A stretch of DNA of 8,972 nucleotides, taken from positions 1 through 8,972 of the forward strand of contig JAAYAS010000070.1 in NCBI GenBank assembly GCA_012719255.1, written 5' to 3'. Positions 5,846 through 8,972 of the stretch are shown here, one piece after another (the first letter of the stretch is position 1; every line of letters begins with the position of its first letter). Made by a program: the position numbers and the translations under genes. The stretch is from Microbacteriaceae bacterium (lineage in GTDB: Bacteria > Actinomycetota > Actinomycetes > Actinomycetales > Microbacteriaceae). The notes under the pieces were generated by a model. That model was given only the letters and a program-made list of their open reading frames with translations, searched no databases and was not told the DNA's origin.

Positions 5846-6451
5846 ATGACTGACACCGATCGCACCGACGCCGAGCTCGTCGAGCTGTTCGAGGAGCAGG
5901 CGCTGCCGCTGCTCGACCAGCTGTACGGCCACGCGATGCGCATGACCCGCAACCCCGCCGACGCGCAGGACCTCGTGCAGGAGACGTTCGCGAAGGCGCT
6001 CGCCGCCTTCGGCTCGTTCACGCAGGGCACGAACCTGCGGGCCTGGCTCTACCGCATCCAGACGAACCTCTACATCAACGACTACCGCAAGGCGCAGCGG
6101 GCCCCGTACCCGAACGCGCTCGAGGAGCTCGAGGACTGGCAGCTGTCGGGCGCCGAGTCGTACACCGCCGATTCGGGCACCGCATCGCGCTCGGCCGAGG
6201 CCGAGGCGCTCGACCACCTGCCCTCCGACGCGGTGAAGGATGCGCTCGCCGGCATCCCCGACGACTTCCGGGTGGCCGTGCTGCTCGCCGACGTCGAGGG
6301 GTTCGCCTACAAGGAGATCGCCGAGATCATGGGCACCCCCGTCGGCACCGTGATGAGCCGGCTGCACCGGGGCCGCAAGCTGCTGCGCGAGAGCCTGCGC
6401 GAGTACGCGGCCGAGTACGGCATTGGCATCGAGCAGGAGGAGACGGAATGA
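5846..6451 (+). CDS. sigR: RNA polymerase ECF sigma factor SigR (SigH group), thiol-oxidative stress
   Basis: A 201-residue group 4 sigma factor. SigR directs RNA polymerase to thioredoxin, mycothiol, protease and chaperone genes when thiols are oxidised; otherwise it is held by RsrA. Region 2 covers about residues 18-85, with the core-binding and -10-recognition signature (NPADAQDLVQETFAKA and RAWLYRIQTNLYINDYRK). Region 4 covers about 130-186, with helix-turn-helix YKEIAEIMGTPVGTVMSRLHRGRKLL that reads the -35. A short acidic linker lies between them. Start 5846 gives the N-terminus expected for the family (MTDTDRTDAEL...). ATG 5813 with a stronger ribosome binding site is a real alternative, and TTG 5756 lies upstream of the promoter and is discounted. 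The gene overlaps rsrA by 4 nt (ATGA), and a SigR-type promoter lies just upstream. The assignment is firm because of the RsrA partner. Confidence 0.94.
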   Translation: MTDTDRTDAELVELFEEQALPLLDQLYGHAMRMTRNPADAQDLVQETFAKALAAFGSFTQGTNLRAWLYRIQTNLYINDYRKAQRAPYPNALEELEDWQLSGAESYTADSGTASRSAEAEALDHLPSDAVKDALAGIPDDFRVAVLLADVEGFAYKEIAEIMGTPVGTVMSRLHRGRKLLRESLREYAAEYGIGIEQEETE

Positions 6452-6684
6452 GCGACTGCGGCTGCGAGAAGGCGCGCCTCGAGATGGAGGAGTACCTGCG
6501 CCACGAGCTGTGCACCGGCGACGCCGACGCGGTGCGCGCCCACCTCGAGCACTGCGGCGCCTGCCAGTCGGAGGCGCACGTGCAGGTCGTCATCACCGAG
6601 GTCGTGCGCCGCTCCTGCCGCGACGAGGTCGCCCCCGACGAGCTGCGGATGCGCGTGCTCGCGGCGCTGCGCGAGCGCCACTGA
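6448..6684 (+). CDS. rsrA: Mycothiol-system zinc anti-sigma factor RsrA
   Basis: A 78-residue cytoplasmic redox-sensing anti-sigma factor. The ZAS signature H-x3-C-x2-C is present as His32, Cys36 and Cys39. Compared with S. coelicolor RsrA (numbering from memory), Cys6 falls where Cys11 is, exactly 30 residues before the first ZAS cysteine, and Cys57 falls where Cys62 is. In that protein oxidation forms a Cys11-Cys44 disulfide, releases zinc and frees SigR; the equivalent pair here would be Cys6-Cys39. Cys4 and Cys22 are additional. The helix LEMEEYLRHEL (11-21) and the C-terminal helix (DELRMRVLAALRE) would wrap the sigma factor. AGGAGG (6435-6440) lies 7 nt before ATG 6448, inside the sigR 3' end, and the ATGA overlap couples the synthesis of the two partners. 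A terminator follows at 6744. Confidence 0.94.
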   Translation: MSDCGCEKARLEMEEYLRHELCTGDADAVRAHLEHCGACQSEAHVQVVITEVVRRSCRDEVAPDELRMRVLAALRERH

Positions 6685-6692
6685 GCCCCGGC

Positions 6693-6732
6693 CCCCTGCA
6701 CCCGTCGAAAGGCCCCTGCGCCCGTCGAAGGG
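6693..6732. repeat. Two tandem copies of a 20-nt direct repeat
   Basis: Copies at 6693-6712 and 6713-6732 abut exactly and match at 18 of 20 positions (differences at the 8th and 18th base). The shared core is CCCGTCGAA. They lie between the rsrA stop and the terminator. No coding role is visible. Confidence 0.7.
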
Positions 6733-6743
6733 CCCGCACGCCG

Positions 6744-6782
6744 AAGCGCCCCGGCCGACTCCCTGAGTCGACCGGGGCGCTT
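6744..6782. terminator. Strong hairpin terminator between convergent rsrA and kgd
   Basis: AAGCGCCCCGG (6744-6754) pairs perfectly with CCGGGGCGCTT (6772-6782). After a one-base mismatch on each side, CGACTC (6756-6761) pairs with GAGTCG (6765-6770) around a 3-nt loop. The 17 base pairs stand 59 nt after the rsrA stop and 13 nt from the kgd stop. The AA...TT ends suit use in both directions, although the T tract is minimal, as usual in high-GC Actinobacteria. Confidence 0.82.
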
Positions 6783-6795
6783 GCGGTTGCGATGG

Positions 6796-8972
6796 CTAGT
6801 CGCCGAGCGCGGCGGCGAGCAGCTCGTTCGCCTGCACCTGGTGCATCTTCATCGTGCCCACCGAGGGCGCGGATGCGGCCGGGCGCGACACGCAGCGGAT
6901 CGGCCGGTCGAGCAGCGGCAGCAGGTTCGTGGCGAGGAACGGCCACGCGCCCTGGTTCTCGGGCTCGTCCTGCGCCCACACGAGCTCGGCGTTCGGGTAC
7001 TCGGCGAGCACCGTCTGCAGCTCGTGGATCGGCAGCGGGTAGTACTGCTCGAGGCGCACGAGCGCGATCGACTCGTCGCCCGACTTCTCGAGCTGCTGCT
7101 TCAGCTCGTAGTGGAGCTTGCCCGAGTGCAGCACGACCCGGCGCACGCCGGCGCGGTCGGTGATGCGGGCGTCGTCGAGCACCTCGCGGAAGTAGCCGGT
7201 GGTGAAGTCCTCGACCTTCGAGGCCGCGCCGCGCAGGCGCAGCATCGACTTCGGGGTGAACACGATGAGCGGCTTGCGCGGGCGGGCGTACGCCTGGCGG
7301 CGCAGCAGGTGCGCGTAGTTCGCCGGCGTCGACGGCTGCGCGACGGTCATGTTGTCCTGCGCGCAGAGGGTGAGGAACCGCTCGATGCGGCCCGACGAGT
7401 GGTCGGGGCCCTGGCCCTCGTAGCCGTGGGGGAGCAGCAGCACGACGCTCGAGCGCTGCGACCACTTCTGCTCGCTCGAGGCGATGAACTCGTCGATGAT
7501 CGTCTGCGCGCCGTTCGCGAAGTCGCCGAACTGCGCCTCCCAGAGCACGAGCGCGTCGGGGCGCTCGACCGAGTAGCCGTACTCGAAGCCCATCACCGCG
7601 TACTCCGACAGGAACGAGTCGTAGATCGACAGGCGCGCCTGGTCGTCGTCGAGGTTCGCGAGCGGGATCCAGTTCTGGTCGGTGCGGCGGTCGTGCAGCA
7701 GCGCGTGGCGCTGCGTGAACGTGCCGCGGCGCGAGTCCTGGCCGCTCATCCGCACCGGGGTGCCCTCGACGAGCAGCGAACCGAGCGCGAGCAGCTCGCC
7801 GAACGCCCAGTCGATGCCGCCCTCGCGGGCCATCTTCGCGCGGGCGTCGAGCACGCGCTGCAGCTTCGGGTGCACCGTGAAGCCGTCGGGCACGTTCTCG
7901 TGGGCCTCGCCGATGAGCTCGACGACGTCCTTCGGGATCGCGGTCGAGCTCGGCACCGAGCCGTGCGTCTCCTCGCGGGCGCCGACCGTCGACAGCTCGG
8001 CGGCGGTGATCGACTCGGTGTGCGAGTCGTGGGTCTCGGCGAAGGCGCGCTCGAGCTCCGAGTGGAAGTCGGCCTGCGCCTTCTCGAACTCCTCCTGCGA
8101 GAGGTCGCCGCGGCCGACGAGGTTCTCGGCGTAGATCTTGCGCACCGAGCGCTTCGCCTCGATGAGGTCGTACATCAGCGGCTGCGTCATCGACGGGTCG
8201 TCGCCCTCGTTGTGGCCGCGGCGGCGGTACGACACGAGGTCGATGACGACGTCGCGGTTGAACTTCTGGCGGTACTTGAACGCGAGCTGCGCGACGTGCA
8301 CGACCGCCTCGGGGTCGTCGCCGTTCACGTGGAACACCGGCGCCTGGATCGACTTCGCGATGTCGGAGCAGTACATCGACGTGCGGGCGTCCTGCGCCGA
8401 GGTGGTGAAGCCGACCTGGTTGTTGATGATCACGTGGATCGTGCCGCCCGTGCGGTAGGCGCGCAGCTGCGACATCTGCAGCGTCTCGTAGACGACGCCC
8501 TGGCCGGCCATCGCGGCGTCGCCGTGCACGAGCACCGGCAGCACCGAGTGGTCGCCCTCGCCGAGGCGGTCCTGCTTGCCGCGGACGATGCCCTCGAGCA
8601 CGCCGTTCACGGCCTCGAGGTGCGAGGGGTTCGCGGCGAGGTAGATCGGCAGCTCGCCGCCGTCGGGCGAGGTGTAGGTGCCCTCGATGCCGATGTGGTA
8701 CTTCACATCGCCGGTGCCCTGCACGCGGCCCGCGGTCGAGCCCTCGAACTCGCGGAACACCTGGTCGTAGGTCTTGCCGGCGACGTTCGCGAGCACGTTG
8801 AGGCGGCCGCGGTGGGCCATGCCGATCGCGATCTCGCTGAGGTCGGCGTCGGCCGAGTCCTGCGCGATCTGGTCGAGCAGCGGGATCACCGACTCGGAGC
8901 CCTCGAGCGAGAAGCGCTTCTGGCCGACGTACTTCGTCTGCAGGAACGTCTCGAACGCCTCGGCCTGGTTGA
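6796..8972 (-). CDS. kgd: Multifunctional 2-oxoglutarate decarboxylase/dehydrogenase E1 component Kgd (SucA), 5' part outside the window
   Basis: The C-terminal 724 residues of a thiamine-diphosphate enzyme that decarboxylates 2-oxoglutarate in the TCA cycle. In Actinobacteria the protein (about 1,230 residues) also carries an E2-like succinyltransferase domain at its N-terminus; that part would lie beyond 8972. The frame is open to the edge, so the GTG at 8889 is an internal valine, not a start. Visible landmarks, counted from the edge: FLQTKYVGQKRFSLEG (9-24), active-site His53 in GMAHRGRLN, the thiamine-diphosphate/Mg motif starting GDAA at 150-153 and closing with NNQ at 183-185, then RRRGHNEGDDPS, GQDSRRGTF, LLPHGYEGQGPDHSSGR and the C-terminal DEPENQGAW. 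No damage is seen. In mycobacteria the FHA protein GarA inhibits this enzyme and acetyl-CoA activates it. TAG 6798-6796 ends the gene 13 nt from the shared terminator. Confidence 0.95.
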   Translation of the reverse strand, partial: NQAEAFETFLQTKYVGQKRFSLEGSESVIPLLDQIAQDSADADLSEIAIGMAHRGRLNVLANVAGKTYDQVFREFEGSTAGRVQGTGDVKYHIGIEGTYTSPDGGELPIYLAANPSHLEAVNGVLEGIVRGKQDRLGEGDHSVLPVLVHGDAAMAGQGVVYETLQMSQLRAYRTGGTIHVIINNQVGFTTSAQDARTSMYCSDIAKSIQAPVFHVNGDDPEAVVHVAQLAFKYRQKFNRDVVIDLVSYRRRGHNEGDDPSMTQPLMYDLIEAKRSVRKIYAENLVGRGDLSQEEFEKAQADFHSELERAFAETHDSHTESITAAELSTVGAREETHGSVPSSTAIPKDVVELIGEAHENVPDGFTVHPKLQRVLDARAKMAREGGIDWAFGELLALGSLLVEGTPVRMSGQDSRRGTFTQRHALLHDRRTDQNWIPLANLDDDQARLSIYDSFLSEYAVMGFEYGYSVERPDALVLWEAQFGDFANGAQTIIDEFIASSEQKWSQRSSVVLLLPHGYEGQGPDHSSGRIERFLTLCAQDNMTVAQPSTPANYAHLLRRQAYARPRKPLIVFTPKSMLRLRGAASKVEDFTTGYFREVLDDARITDRAGVRRVVLHSGKLHYELKQQLEKSGDESIALVRLEQYYPLPIHELQTVLAEYPNAELVWAQDEPENQGAWPFLATNLLPLLDRPIRCVSRPAASAPSVGTMKMHQVQANELLAAALGD

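Noticed and set aside
4516..5853. A 445-codon plus-strand open frame opposite aroA
   Set aside because: Low-complexity Arg/Ala/His/Glu composition, no motifs, and full overlap with the unmistakable aroA coding frame.
3266..6367. A minus-strand frame open for more than 1,000 codons running through rsgA, aroA and sigR
   Set aside because: Only its last 355 codons are real (rsgA). The rest is an arginine- and alanine-rich shadow of aroA and the antisense of sigR, as expected when third positions are almost all G or C.
8889..8889. GTG at 8889 as the start of kgd
   Set aside because: The frame continues upstream to the window edge with conserved family sequence (FLQTKYVGQKRFSLEG), so this is an internal valine codon.

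Overview
The window comes from a high-GC actinobacterium, most likely a member of the Microbacteriaceae or a close relative. Third codon positions are almost all G or C. The gene order aroA-rsgA-(SDR)-hisN on the minus strand, divergent from sigR-rsrA, next to an actinobacterial-type 2-oxoglutarate decarboxylase/dehydrogenase (kgd), is typical of that group. The mycothiol-linked SigR/RsrA pair is specific to Actinobacteria.

Layout. Positions 1-494 hold the 3' end of a UvrD-like helicase gene broken by two frame changes. Positions 603-1440 carry a small HicA-like toxin gene overlapping by 8 nt a 208-codon gene whose N-terminus resembles HicB but whose remainder I do not recognise. This first 1.4 kb looks accessory: its codon use is more relaxed than that of the conserved block that follows. 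From 1486 to 5769 the minus strand carries, in transcription order, aroA (shikimate pathway), rsgA (30S ribosome maturation GTPase), a short-chain dehydrogenase and hisN (histidinol-phosphatase). From 5846 to 6684 the plus strand carries sigR and rsrA, a thiol-oxidative-stress sigma factor and its zinc anti-sigma factor, translationally coupled. A strong hairpin terminator separates them from the convergent kgd gene, which runs off the right end.

The most informative non-coding signal is an exact SigR/SigH-type promoter (GGAAT, 18 nt, GTT) at 5749-5774. It lies upstream of sigR and overlaps the first codons of aroA. It predicts positive autoregulation of sigR and steric competition with aroA, whose own candidate -10 lies a few bases away on the other strand and would give a leaderless mRNA. 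The -35 element forces the only TAT tyrosine codon in aroA. An alternative sigR start with a better ribosome binding site lies 33 nt upstream of the homology-supported start.

No rRNA, tRNA, CRISPR array, insertion sequence or replication origin is visible, and no stretch longer than 300 bases lacks a gene. The only candidate for an undescribed system is the HicA-like gene with its oversized partner; that case is suggestive, not proven.
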